From contig CALSRU010000004.1 of NCBI GenBank assembly GCA_943788835.1, positions 800,300-864,299 of the forward strand: DNA of 64,000 nt. The letters run 5' to 3'. A program made the position numbers and the translations under genes. Of the stretch, positions 19,155-28,327 are shown piece after piece. Source of the stretch: an uncultured Pseudomonadales bacterium (GTDB taxonomy: Bacteria > Pseudomonadota > Gammaproteobacteria > Pseudomonadales > UBA7434). Positions within the stretch are counted from its first letter, which is position 1; the number at the start of each line of letters is the position of its first letter. The notes beneath the pieces are model-generated. The model was not told the DNA's origin. It ran no database searches and saw only the letters and a list, made by a program, of their open reading frames with translations.

Positions 19155-19514
19155 TTAAATAGGCATCTTCATGATGTCTTCGTACGCATTGACTAGCCGG
19201 TTACGCACTTCTGTCATTGCTTCAAAAGCAATACCCGCTTTTTCCGAAGCTATCACCACTTGCGATAATGTGACGTTGGGGTCACCTGACTGAAAAGATG
19301 CCGCAAGCTGCCCGGATTCTTTTTGTACGCTATTGACCTGATCGACGGCCTGAGACAGTAGCGCTTGAAACTCAACGCCTCGCGCTGGCTTAGTCACCCC
19401 CGCTATGTCGCCGGCCACCTGCGCAGGCTCAAATTGCGCTCGCGTTTTCAGCGCGCGCATTTCCGTTAACACCTGTGTGATATCGGGTCGTGTAATGGGT
19501 CCGGTATTACTCAT
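19155..19514 (-). CDS. fliE: Flagellar hook-basal body complex protein FliE
   Basis: 119 residues. The C-terminal half (LSQVVIASEKAGIAFEAMTE, VRNRLVNAYEDIMKMPI) is the conserved FliE region, which links the MS ring to the proximal rod. It is the first gene of the fliE-to-fliR run. In Pseudomonas this operon follows fleQSR and depends on sigma-54. Here a TonB receptor and its terminator lie upstream instead, and I could not find a convincing sigma-54 site. Confidence 0.94.
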   Translation of the reverse strand: MSNTGPITRPDITQVLTEMRALKTRAQFEPAQVAGDIAGVTKPARGVEFQALLSQAVDQVNSVQKESGQLAASFQSGDPNVTLSQVVIASEKAGIAFEAMTEVRNRLVNAYEDIMKMPI

Positions 19515-19825
19515 GTCAAGCCTCGCTAGGCGTTCGTTGTTGGGTTAACTATATCGCTGCAGGTATCGAACATGCGCCGCAAAGCGAACTGTCAAATATT
19601 TGGCAAGGGCTAGGCAGGCGCCGCGCCCCAACTAAATTAGCGTGGCAATGTTGACGGAGATTTGACAAGTCTCCGCGTGTTTTGCCTCACCACCCTGCTC
19701 TATGCATTTAACAAGCCAAGTTTACTAAAACGCAGTGCGTCGCAAGATAGAAGCTCGAGGGCTCGACTCTTTAGCTCTAGCACAGGTCGATTTAGCTCTG
19801 CTAAATGCCTTAGAGGCCTATTTAT
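19515..19825. other. Intergenic region upstream of fliE
   Basis: 311 bases before the terminator of the upstream TonB gene. It should contain the promoter of the fliE operon. On the minus strand a TTGACA is visible near 19591 but has no well-spaced -10, and no GG-N10-GC sigma-54 site with good flanks was found. No gene is seen. Confidence 0.4.
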
Positions 19826-19867
19826 CGAGCAAAAAAAACCGCCAGTAAAGGCGGTTTTTTTTGCTCG
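19826..19867 (-). terminator. Strong rho-independent terminator after the TonB receptor gene
   Basis: A perfect 18-base-pair stem with a six-base loop: CGAGCAAAAAAAACCGCC at 19826-19843 pairs with 19850-19867. The A- and T-runs are part of the arms, so it would work in either direction. It lies 11 bases beyond the TonB receptor stop and isolates that gene from fliE. Confidence 0.92.
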
Positions 19868-19877
19868 CAACAGATAA

Positions 19878-22166
19878 TCAGAAGGCGTAGCGAATATCTA
19901 CGCCATAGGTCCGCGGCTCACCAAAGGTTGACACAATGGCGTCACTGGCATCCGCTCTAATATATTGGCTGGCAATTGAATACTCTTCGTCCAACATGTT
20001 ATCAATCCACAAACCCACCTCTAGAGTACCCGACTCATCTTCGAGCTGGAGGCCAGCCATATTCAACCGCACGTTCACTATCTCGCGTGCCGACTGCTCG
20101 GGGTTAAGACCCTCAAAATAGTAAACACCCGTAGCAATGTACTCAACATGCAGTGCTAAATCACCTGCCTCAAATTTCGCCACATCATAGTCAAGCGCCA
20201 GTGAGGCCATTTCTTCGGGTGCACGCTCAAAGCGAACGGTTCCAGCGATAGCATTAAAAGGATTCAGCATCTCATTGGCTTCACTGTCTAAATAGCTATA
20301 AAAAGCTGACAGCTGGAGAGACTCAATAGGCCGCACCGCCAATGCAAGCTCGAGACCCTCAATCGTGGTTGCATTGGGATCGTTAATGATTTCGGTAAAG
20401 CGAATGTTATCGGGATTTTGATAAGCTACTTGTCGATCATCAAGATCCGTGCTGTAAGCCACCAGCGAATAATCGAGTTGGTCTTGCCATGCAGACCCAG
20501 CGACACCGACCTCTATAGTTTCAGCAACCTCAGCCTCATAAGGACTAACCGCATCAGACATCAACGAAGCGCCTGCCGCTTTAAAAGCGCTAGAGATGCT
20601 TATCCATGAGCGCAAGCTGTCACTGACCTGAAACGAGAGCGCCGCATTGTAGGAAGTATTGTCGTCTTCAATTCGCGTTTGCTCACCACTAGTGGCGCCA
20701 TCACGCAAAAGGCTTTGCACCACTTTCTCATCGGCCGTTTCGCGCCACCCCAGGGTAAGATTGAGCCGCTCACTCATAGCTAAATTAGCTTGCGCATACA
20801 CTGAGTAAGACTCCACATCAGATGTACCGCTATTACCCAGCTCAATAATCTCAACATTTTCGCGCTGACTAACCACGCCCAGCACTAGGTCGAGCGTGTC
20901 ATCGCGCAAGCTCGTATCAACCCGTACATCGATAGAAAATTGATCTTGCTTAAGTTGATCACCCACACCAGTAGTTGGAGTCACGGCGGTGCCGAACAGA
21001 CCATCAAAATTAGTGAGCGCTGTTGAATCGACTTCGCGATACCCGACTATTGATGTAAGCGATGCACTTGCACCACTCAACACGATCGTTTGATTATGAT
21101 TTTGGATATCAACATGCGATTCGGGTATCGCTAAACCGCTTCGCGCAGTGTCTACACGCTCCCGTTCGCCATTGTCAACAGCCTGAAAATACGGTGCTGT
21201 CGAGCTGATTTCGGCATCATCAAAAGCATAGCTATAGCTAAACGGGCCACCGTTATCAATATTTATTGCAAGACGTAAAGCCTTATTATCACGCGACCAA
21301 AAATCGTTGTCTTGCGCCCCCTGACCTGGGTTGCTCACCCAGCCTTTATGGTCATCAATCATGTAGGATACTTTGGCGTTAATTAAATCGGCAAAACGCG
21401 GCAGGTTGATATGCGTTACTGATTTAACTTCATCATATTCGCCGCCAAAAATTAGTTGTTGCTCAACGCCAAATTCACCGGAAGGTTTGCGCGAGGTAAA
21501 ATGCACAGCACCGCCCGTTGTATTGCGACCGCTTAAGACACCCTGTGGCCCGCGCTGCACTTCTACACGCTCCAAATCAACAAAATCTAGGGTCAGACCC
21601 TGCGATCGAGCGATATACACACCGTCAATAAACACACCTACAGCTGTATCACCGGTAGCTTGATGCACCGTCGTGCTACTTAATCCACGCAAACTCAAAT
21701 CGAGCGCTGTTGCGTCAAAGTCTGATGGCTGGATTAACAAGCCCGCCGTATTGCCGGCTACCATATCACCGAGCCCACTGATACCTGTCAGGGCTAATTG
21801 TCGAGAATCGTAGACCTTGGTGGTTACAGCCGTGCTCTGCGGAGCGAGAAAAAATTTCCCAGCCGGACTGTCAGCATCAGCATTTAACGCCGTACTTTCC
21901 ACCACCTCAGGCGCCTCAGCTTCTGCAAGCACTTCTTCTGGCCTAGCGCTTGCAGTATCGTTAAGTATGCTCTCTTCCATTGCACCTAACTCAGCTTCTA
22001 ACTGATCGAGCTCTTCGGCACGTTCGTCAAGCTCGACTTGGTACTCTAGGAGCTCGGCCTCAAAGGCCTCTAATTCTTCCTGAGTTTGCGCAAGTACCCC
22101 TGCCGGAAAAACTAACGACACGAGTAGCAAAAGGCTTGCAAAGCTTAAGCTGACGGTTTGCAACAT
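19878..22166 (-). CDS. TonB-dependent outer-membrane receptor with N-terminal coiled coil
   Basis: 762 residues. A signal peptide ends near residue 26 (PAGVLA). Residues about 29-68 are an acidic coiled coil (EELEAFEAELLEYQVELDER), and an Ala/Glu-rich linker follows. The plug domain contains GLGDMVAGNTAGLLIQ, VGVFIDGVYIARS and RVEVQRGPQGVLSGRNTTGG. A 22-strand barrel ends in YGVDIRYAF with a terminal Phe. It resembles the iron-complex receptor group, but the ligand cannot be told. No clear TonB box was seen. It is flanked by a strong terminator and has its own promoter, so it is a single-gene unit. Confidence 0.9.
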   Translation of the reverse strand: MLQTVSLSFASLLLLVSLVFPAGVLAQTQEELEAFEAELLEYQVELDERAEELDQLEAELGAMEESILNDTASARPEEVLAEAEAPEVVESTALNADADSPAGKFFLAPQSTAVTTKVYDSRQLALTGISGLGDMVAGNTAGLLIQPSDFDATALDLSLRGLSSTTVHQATGDTAVGVFIDGVYIARSQGLTLDFVDLERVEVQRGPQGVLSGRNTTGGAVHFTSRKPSGEFGVEQQLIFGGEYDEVKSVTHINLPRFADLINAKVSYMIDDHKGWVSNPGQGAQDNDFWSRDNKALRLAINIDNGGPFSYSYAFDDAEISSTAPYFQAVDNGERERVDTARSGLAIPESHVDIQNHNQTIVLSGASASLTSIVGYREVDSTALTNFDGLFGTAVTPTTGVGDQLKQDQFSIDVRVDTSLRDDTLDLVLGVVSQRENVEIIELGNSGTSDVESYSVYAQANLAMSERLNLTLGWRETADEKVVQSLLRDGATSGEQTRIEDDNTSYNAALSFQVSDSLRSWISISSAFKAAGASLMSDAVSPYEAEVAETIEVGVAGSAWQDQLDYSLVAYSTDLDDRQVAYQNPDNIRFTEIINDPNATTIEGLELALAVRPIESLQLSAFYSYLDSEANEMLNPFNAIAGTVRFERAPEEMASLALDYDVAKFEAGDLALHVEYIATGVYYFEGLNPEQSAREIVNVRLNMAGLQLEDESGTLEVGLWIDNMLDEEYSIASQYIRADASDAIVSTFGEPRTYGVDIRYAF

Positions 22167-22237
22167 GAAGATTCCCCTAAAAATGTAATGTCATTTCTAT
22201 ATAGCAACGATGCACGAGCTACTACTTGCTTAGTCTT

Positions 22238-22265
22238 TTTCTATTTAAAATTTTATTGTTGTCAA
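22238..22265 (-). promoter_or_regulatory. Candidate sigma-70 promoter of the TonB receptor gene
   Basis: On the minus strand a perfect -35 TTGACA (22260-22265) is followed after 16 bases by TAGAAA (22238-22243), a fair -10. It lies about 70 bases upstream of the ATG. The spacer is AT-rich. Confidence 0.4.
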
Positions 22266-22439
22266 CGCCAGCGATCAACCTAAGCCAAATGGCAAGTGTT
22301 GATCGTTGACCTACTATCTAATGCTTTAACTCTTGCAAAAAAGCACTCTTTAGGAGACGAATCAATCGTCACAACGCCTGGCATCATACTAGAGTTAACC
22401 ACCAATCAGCAAACAAACTCACCTGAACTACCTTTGTTG

Positions 22440-23300
22440 CTAATCAAAAATCACGGTTTTATTGCCTTGAACAATAGCTCTATCTTCCAAATGATACCGT
22501 AAACCCTGCGCCAGCACCCTTGCCTCGACGTCCTTACCCAAACGAACCAAGTCATCATGATCTTGCTTGTGCCCCACTCGGACAACATCTTGCTCAATAA
22601 TTGGACCCTCATCTAGATCGTCAGTCACATAGTGACAAGTGGCGCCGATCAGCTTCACACCGCGTTCATAAGCTTTTTTATAGGGGTTGGCTCCAATAAA
22701 TGAAGGTAAAAAGCTATGATGAATGTTGATTATTTGGCGCGCATAGCGACTACAAAAATCAGCCGGAAGAATTTGCATAAATCTCGCTAAAACAATTGTA
22801 TCGGCGCTGTGGTGATCAATGATCTCTGCTATTTTTTTAAAGCTTGCCTGCTTAGCCGCAGCATCGCCCTGCATAGGCACATGATAAAACGGCATTCCGT
22901 ACCACTCAACCATATCACGCACCGTCTCATGATTGGATATCACGCAAGGCACATCGCAAAACAAGTCACCACTTTGCCAGCGGTGCAATAGATCGGCCAA
23001 GCAATGAGTAGATTGACTCGCCAGCATAGCCACCTTGCGTTTTTGGAGCGAGTCTCGAATCTGCCAAGTCATGTTGAATGTGTTGGCCACCGGTTTAAAA
23101 CGGGCCTCAAATTCAGGCAAATCAATACTTAATGAACTGACTTCGATTTCGGTGCGCATAAAAAAGCGCTGCGTGGCAGGATCAGCATGATAGCTTGCCT
23201 CTAACAGTGACCCGCCATTATCGGCAATAAACTGGCTGACTGTGGCGACAATACCTACACGGTCAGGGCAATGAATAACTAGACGGTAGCTGTGCTTCAA
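22440..23300 (-). CDS. purU: Formyltetrahydrofolate deformylase PurU
   Basis: 286 residues. The N-terminal ACT domain (YRLVIHCPDRVGIVATVSQF) is followed by a formyltransferase-like domain with FLPSFIGANPYKKAYERGVK, GATCHYVTDDLDEGPIIEQD and the catalytic Asp in VTDDLDEGP. It hydrolyses 10-formyl-tetrahydrofolate to tetrahydrofolate and formate, supplying formate for purine synthesis and balancing the one-carbon pool. It lies 64 bases after rlmKL on the same strand. Confidence 0.95.
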   Translation of the reverse strand: MKHSYRLVIHCPDRVGIVATVSQFIADNGGSLLEASYHADPATQRFFMRTEIEVSSLSIDLPEFEARFKPVANTFNMTWQIRDSLQKRKVAMLASQSTHCLADLLHRWQSGDLFCDVPCVISNHETVRDMVEWYGMPFYHVPMQGDAAAKQASFKKIAEIIDHHSADTIVLARFMQILPADFCSRYARQIINIHHSFLPSFIGANPYKKAYERGVKLIGATCHYVTDDLDEGPIIEQDVVRVGHKQDHDDLVRLGKDVEARVLAQGLRYHLEDRAIVQGNKTVIFD

Positions 23301-23363
23301 AAACCAATCCTCATATAAGAAAAATATTATTCAGGCGATGCCTCAAAAGCCCCATGATATTCA

Positions 23364-25604
23364 CTATTCACGATGCTTGATCCTCCAACAATAGTGCACA
23401 GGCCTTGGCCGGTTAAAATCGGGATCATGGGTAGCATGGGTTAAATCTTCAACGCTGTATCGTTCGGCCACAGCAGGAGCCAATTTAAACCCACGCTTAT
23501 TATTAGAGAAGTACAAATCTCCGTGTTCAGCAAGTCGTGGCATACACAACGTAATCAACATTTCATGGTCTCGCTGTATATCCAGTGTACTCGACATGCG
23601 ACTAGAATTCGAAAAGCTGGGAGGATCGAGTAAAATACAATCGAAGAACTGCTCGTTGCCCTTCAACCATTCCAAACAATCAGCTTGGATAAGCTGATGC
23701 TGGGGCGACTCAATCGCATTGAGCTTAAAATTAGCCCCCGACCATTCAATGTAGGTCCGCGACATATCTACACTCACACTGGAGCGAGCCCCGCCCCTTG
23801 CCGCGTAAACTGTCGCTGAAGATGTATAGGCAAACAGATTCAAAAAACGGCCACCGCGGGCGCTGTCGGCGACTAAAGCACGCACCCGTCGGTGATCTAA
23901 AAATAGCCCCGTATCGAGATAACGCCCTAGATTCACTTTAAATCGATGCCCACCTTCTTCTACTAAAAAGTCTGGCGCCGACTCATTGAGCTTTTGGTAC
24001 TGCTGCGTGCCTTTTTGCTTGGCTCGCCGCTTTTGCACAATATTTTGTAAATCCACATTAAAAACCTGCGACACAGCGGCCACAGCTTCGGATAATCGTC
24101 GAGTAGCCATTTTACTATCAATAGAGGCTGGCGCGGCATACTCCTGAATATGAAAATAACTCACCGACTCAGCCGAGATAGTCTCGCCCCAAACGCCAGT
24201 TTTAACTCCCCGATAGCAGTCAATAGCAACCGCATACTCTGGCAACTCGGCATCGTATACGCGATAACAGACATTAGGGTTGGCAGCCAACCACCTCTTT
24301 AGCCGACGCTGATTTTTACGTAGTCGGTTGGCTAACATTTTAGCTTGTTCGCTTAATGAGGCCTCACTAACAATCCCCTGCTGCGGAACTGATGGGCGCC
24401 GGTATGAATCAGGCTCTACCTTAATGCGCTGCAGCTGACACTCAATACTGCCATTGTACAGCTTATGCTGCCTCCAACTGCGCAGACCTGTACTCCAGCC
24501 CAGATTTGGATTGCCAGTAAAAATGGCGGCTTGCCATCCGTTGCATTCACGTTTGAGCATGCCGCCCAGCTCAGCATATAGCCCATCAAGCTGCTCGACG
24601 TCACCTAAACGCTTACCGTACGGAGGATTAGTGACAAGTAGGCCGTCGGTAATTTCGGGAAGATTTAAGCTCGCAACGCCAGCGCCGGCAACATCAATAT
24701 AAGCATCAAGTCCAGCAGCGGCAATATTGCCCTGAGCCATGGCCACTGCTCGAGGGTCGTTATCATAACCAAGCAAGCGAGTGCTTAAAGTTGCTAAGTT
24801 CTCGATACTGTCTCGCGCGGTCTGCCGCAGGGGCAACCACAATTCAGCGTCGAAATTTTTCAAATTTTCCAACAGCCAATGCCCGCGCAAATAGGACGGC
24901 GCAATTTTTGCGGCCATTAATGCCGCCTCAATCAGCAATGTACCCGAACCACTCATTGGATCGACAAAGGCTCCGCCCTTAGCAACATGTCCTGGCCAAT
25001 CACACAGTAATAGCAAAGCCGCAGCTAGATTCTCTTTCAGTGGTGCACTCGCGCCAGGTTGGCGATAGCCACGCCGATGCAAGCTCTCGCCAACTAAATC
25101 AATACCAATCGACACGCGTGATTTAAAAAGTCGAACATAGATACTCACATCAGGGGCATTAAGCTCAACGTTTAGTCTCGATTGACCCACCTGCGCAAAA
25201 TGCTCATTGAGCGTATCTTTGATTAACTGGCTGCCAAATCGAGTGTCACGAATAAACGCATTGGTACCATTAAAATTAATCGCTACCGTCTTGCCCGCAT
25301 CAAACCACCTTGAATACGGCAATGCTGCTGATAAATCATGGAGCTGCTCGGTTGTTTCAACTCGATCACGCAACAACAATAAAATTACCCTATTGGCCAA
25401 ACGCGACCAAAGACAGATGCCGTAAGCTGTTTGCATATTGGATGAAAAATAGCACGCGGCTATTGATTCCTGCACGCTCGGGGCACCCAGCAAAACCAGC
25501 TCTTTAGCCAGCACATTTTCCAAACCTTTGGGACAGGTGACCATGAAGCGATGCTCTGTGTGAGGATCGTTTAAGTCGGTCTCTTTTTTTTCGGCGCGGT
25601 TCAT
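23364..25604 (-). CDS. rlmKL: 23S rRNA (guanine-2445-N2 / guanine-2069-N7) methyltransferase RlmKL
   Basis: About 746 residues, a fusion of two methyltransferases acting on 23S rRNA. A THUMP domain lies near the N-terminus. The RlmL half has FVDPMSGSGTLLIEAALMA and VTNPPYGKRLGD. The RlmK half has FLNLFAYTSSATVYAARGGA and ILLDPPSFSNS. The frame stays open 36 bases upstream, but the ATG at 25604 shares one base with the pyrD TAA stop (TAATG), so coupled translation decides the start. Confidence 0.95.
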   Translation of the reverse strand: MNRAEKKETDLNDPHTEHRFMVTCPKGLENVLAKELVLLGAPSVQESIAACYFSSNMQTAYGICLWSRLANRVILLLLRDRVETTEQLHDLSAALPYSRWFDAGKTVAINFNGTNAFIRDTRFGSQLIKDTLNEHFAQVGQSRLNVELNAPDVSIYVRLFKSRVSIGIDLVGESLHRRGYRQPGASAPLKENLAAALLLLCDWPGHVAKGGAFVDPMSGSGTLLIEAALMAAKIAPSYLRGHWLLENLKNFDAELWLPLRQTARDSIENLATLSTRLLGYDNDPRAVAMAQGNIAAAGLDAYIDVAGAGVASLNLPEITDGLLVTNPPYGKRLGDVEQLDGLYAELGGMLKRECNGWQAAIFTGNPNLGWSTGLRSWRQHKLYNGSIECQLQRIKVEPDSYRRPSVPQQGIVSEASLSEQAKMLANRLRKNQRRLKRWLAANPNVCYRVYDAELPEYAVAIDCYRGVKTGVWGETISAESVSYFHIQEYAAPASIDSKMATRRLSEAVAAVSQVFNVDLQNIVQKRRAKQKGTQQYQKLNESAPDFLVEEGGHRFKVNLGRYLDTGLFLDHRRVRALVADSARGGRFLNLFAYTSSATVYAARGGARSSVSVDMSRTYIEWSGANFKLNAIESPQHQLIQADCLEWLKGNEQFFDCILLDPPSFSNSSRMSSTLDIQRDHEMLITLCMPRLAEHGDLYFSNNKRGFKLAPAVAERYSVEDLTHATHDPDFNRPRPVHYCWRIKHRE

Positions 25605-26638
25605 TACTGAGGGCTGCTTTCTTTGATAGCCTGCGCACACTCGCGCACCAACCCAGGACCTTGATAAATTAAGCCACTGTAGATTTGCACTAAATCAGCA
25701 CCCGCGGCTATCTTACCCACCGCATCATCGCCTGAGCTGATGCCGCCCACACCCACTACCACCAGAGCACCTTTTAAATGCTGCGCCAATGATGCAACTA
25801 CTGCGGTGCTTCGTTCATACAAAACACTGCCACTCAAGCCACCGGCCTCATGAGCCTGCGGACTCTCGCTCACCAATGAGCGGTCGATTGTTGTATTTGT
25901 TGCAATCACACCGTCCATACCGAAATGTACTAGTCGATCACTGACGCGCAAGAGGTCTTCAGTAGACATGTCAGGAGCCAACTTAACTAACAGCGGCGTA
26001 TAGCCGCCATATTGATCCGTCAGTTTGGCACGCCGTTCAGACAATGCCAGCAACAACGCATCAAGCGGCTCACCAAATTGCAGATCGCGCAGCCCGGGCG
26101 TGTTAGGCGAGGAAAGGTTTATAGTAATGTAATCAGCCAAATCAAAAACAGCTTCAAGCCCCTGCAAATAATCATCGATTGCTCGATCAGCCGGCGTTGA
26201 TTTATTTTTGCCTAAGTTGATGCCCAGCGGAACTTGAAGTGGATTTCGACGCAGCTTCTCGAGGCGCTCAAGCATGCCTGCTAAACCATCATTGTTAAAG
26301 CCCATGCGGTTAATGATGGCTTGCTGCTCGGTCAGCCGAAACATACGCGGCTTTGGGTTACCTGGCTGCGCCAATGGTGTCACTGTTCCTACTTCGAGAA
26401 AGCCAAATCCGAGTGCCTGCATACCCTGCATACAGCGGGCATCCTTATCAAGGCCTGCCGCAAGCCCTACCCGATTAGCAAAATGCAAGCCCATAAGCTC
26501 GACAGAATCTTCAACCCGGGATGGTAATATACAATCCATAACACCGAGATTACCGGCAAGCGCGGTTGCCGCGAGAGTAAGATTGTGTGAATGTTCAGGG
26601 TTGAGCGCAAATAACAGGGGTCGAATAGCTTTATACAC
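25604..26638 (-). CDS. pyrD: Dihydroorotate dehydrogenase (quinone), class 2
   Basis: 344 residues from a GTG at 26638 (reading VYKAIRPLLFALNPEHSHNL). The frame is open further upstream, to 26815, but residues before this point do not resemble the family, whose members have about 336-342 residues. An ATG at 26686 is the alternative start. Motifs are GLAAGLDKDARCMQGMQALG, NLSSPNTPGLRDLQ with the class 2 catalytic Ser, and GVGGISSGDDAVGKIAAGA for FMN phosphate binding. It oxidises dihydroorotate to orotate at the inner membrane using quinone, the fourth step of pyrimidine synthesis. Confidence 0.93.
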   Translation of the reverse strand: MYKAIRPLLFALNPEHSHNLTLAATALAGNLGVMDCILPSRVEDSVELMGLHFANRVGLAAGLDKDARCMQGMQALGFGFLEVGTVTPLAQPGNPKPRMFRLTEQQAIINRMGFNNDGLAGMLERLEKLRRNPLQVPLGINLGKNKSTPADRAIDDYLQGLEAVFDLADYITINLSSPNTPGLRDLQFGEPLDALLLALSERRAKLTDQYGGYTPLLVKLAPDMSTEDLLRVSDRLVHFGMDGVIATNTTIDRSLVSESPQAHEAGGLSGSVLYERSTAVVASLAQHLKGALVVVGVGGISSGDDAVGKIAAGADLVQIYSGLIYQGPGLVRECAQAIKESSPQ

Positions 26639-26932
26639 GGTAACCACAATAGAAAATAAAAAGTGAGTGGATGCGAAGGCGATCATCTGATGCTTAGACC
26701 ACCCTATCAAACAAAGGCCTATAGTCGTATAGCACAGACCAAATTGCGAGATTGAATAGTAACATGCACGGCCATCCATCAAGGCCGAGCAGAACCACAT
26801 CGAGGAGCTAACCACCGACTAAAAGCACTGGATGCAAGGCTCTGCGGAGTTATTTTGACTTGAAAGCGTAACTTTTTTTACAAGCGACGCGAGAATCTGA
26901 GATTACCTCAACACAGCCGGTAGACATAGCCC

Positions 26933-26938
26933 TATAAT
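26933..26938 (+). promoter_or_regulatory. Candidate -10 element for the methyltransferase operon
   Basis: A perfect TATAAT stands at 26933-26938, about 109 bases before the methyltransferase ATG, in the divergent gap with pyrD. The only possible -35 is TCAACA 18 bases upstream, a weak match. Confidence 0.3.
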
Positions 26939-27046
26939 GAGCATCAGCAATTATCGCTCAATGCTGTTGGGGCCGGTTAATTTGACGCGATTTATATCGC
27001 ATCGGCCACAACAAACAGCCACTACCGCTTAAAAAAAGAATCTACC

Positions 27047-27739
27047 ATGAAGAATATTGCCAAGACCAAAGACAATGCCAAAGTCCAAAGTAAAAAAAGC
27101 AAGCCTAAAAAAAATGCCAAACCAAGCAAGCCTGATCTGATCAAGGAAATGGGGGTGACGCGCATGACCAACAAGCACCCAACCATTCGCAAACTTAAAC
27201 GCCAGTACCCGACCTCGATCCATGGGAACAAATTTTGGAGCTCGAGCTATTTACTAATGGACTACCTCAATGACAACCCCCCAAAAAAGAAAACACGCAT
27301 ACTCGATCTCGGCTGTGGCTGGGGCTTGACCTCCATTTATTGCACTAAGACCTTTGGCTGCACGGTAACAGGAGTTGATGCGGACAAAGATGTATTCCCC
27401 TATCTCGATGCACATGCTGAGCTGAATGATGTAACCATTGGCACACTGCATCGAAAGTTCGAAAAATTAGACGTTAAGACCCTATCCAATTACGACCTAA
27501 TCATCGGCGGGGATATCTGCTTTTGGGACTCACTCAACGATACTTTGTTCAAGCTGTTCAAACGAGCCAAGAAAGCCGGTGTGAAAAAAGCCGTGATCGC
27601 AGACCCTCAGCGCCAACCGTTTATCGACTTATGCGCTCGCCTTGATGATCATTTCACTCATGAGGTATGGGATTGGGAACTGCCTGAGCCTACACCCGCC
27701 GACGGCGATATTTTAGTCGTAAACTTTAAGAAGAGCTAA
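27047..27739 (+). CDS. Class I SAM-dependent methyltransferase with Lys-rich N-terminus
   Basis: 230 residues. The first 30 or so are very rich in Lys (KSKKSKPKKNAKPSK-like), so this part is basic and probably disordered. The Rossmann core shows motif I RILDLGCGWGLTSIYCTK, the acidic motif II GVDADKDV and the post-motif LIIGGDICFWDSL. This resembles the METTL/Methyltransf_16 lysine methyltransferases more than RNA enzymes, but the substrate cannot be named. The basic tail suggests binding to nucleic acid or ribosomes. It is followed 12 bases later by a DUF2244 gene. Confidence 0.75.
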   Translation: MKNIAKTKDNAKVQSKKSKPKKNAKPSKPDLIKEMGVTRMTNKHPTIRKLKRQYPTSIHGNKFWSSSYLLMDYLNDNPPKKKTRILDLGCGWGLTSIYCTKTFGCTVTGVDADKDVFPYLDAHAELNDVTIGTLHRKFEKLDVKTLSNYDLIIGGDICFWDSLNDTLFKLFKRAKKAGVKKAVIADPQRQPFIDLCARLDDHFTHEVWDWELPEPTPADGDILVVNFKKS

Positions 27740-27751
27740 GCCGGCAACCCA

Positions 27752-28249
27752 GTGATTGAAATAACCGACAACACCGACCCAGGCTCAGACTACGAACTGC
27801 GCATTGTTATGGCACCAAATCGCTCGCTAGACTGGAACCAAAACAAAAAAGTGATTTGGGCGTTGGGCGGTGTGTGCGGTGGTATCGCAATGGGCTTTAC
27901 CATTCTTGTCGGCGCATGGGTTATGTTACCCTTTGCCGGAATAGAAATCGCGGCGCTAACCGCGGGGCTCTACTATGCGTCTTGGAAGCTTAGCTATCGA
28001 CATATACTGACCTTTACGCGCGACAGCGTTATTATAGAAAAAGGCGTCTACCGGCCCCGTGGCAAGTGGGTATGGCCTAAGAAAGCTACGCACTTGCAGA
28101 GCACACCGGCCACGCATGACTGGGAAGCTCTCAAACTGACTCTCCATAACCCACCGACTAGCATCAATATAGGCAACTTTCTTAGTCCACAAGATGTTTC
28201 GGAAGTTGTGACTCTTGTAAGTAGGCACATCTTATACAAAAAAACTTAG
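27752..28249 (+). CDS. DUF2244 family membrane protein
   Basis: 165 residues with two membrane helices (about 35-77). NRSLDWNQNKKVIWALGG before the helices, FAGIEIAALTAGLYYASWKL at the second helix and VIIEKGVYRPRGKWVWPK after it match DUF2244, an inner-membrane family of unknown role that in other bacteria is often next to cytochrome oxidase genes. The start is a GTG just after the methyltransferase stop, with no strong ribosome site, so translation may be coupled. Confidence 0.8.
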   Translation: MIEITDNTDPGSDYELRIVMAPNRSLDWNQNKKVIWALGGVCGGIAMGFTILVGAWVMLPFAGIEIAALTAGLYYASWKLSYRHILTFTRDSVIIEKGVYRPRGKWVWPKKATHLQSTPATHDWEALKLTLHNPPTSINIGNFLSPQDVSEVVTLVSRHILYKKT

Positions 28250-28327
28250 CTAGATAGATTCAGCGATTCTCATTGGTAAAGAGATTCATCTCCGTTTAAT
28301 AGACCACCCACTTGATAACCAATTGTT

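Noticed and set aside
19515-19825. Search for a sigma-54 promoter before fliE
   Set aside because: TTGCCACG and TTGGGGCG occur on the minus strand but neither has a GC at the right distance, so no call was made.
27022-27231. Hydrophobic open frames opposite the methyltransferase start
   Set aside because: They arise from the reverse complement of the Lys-rich tail (AAA/AAG read as TTT/CTT), so the apparent membrane helix is an artefact.
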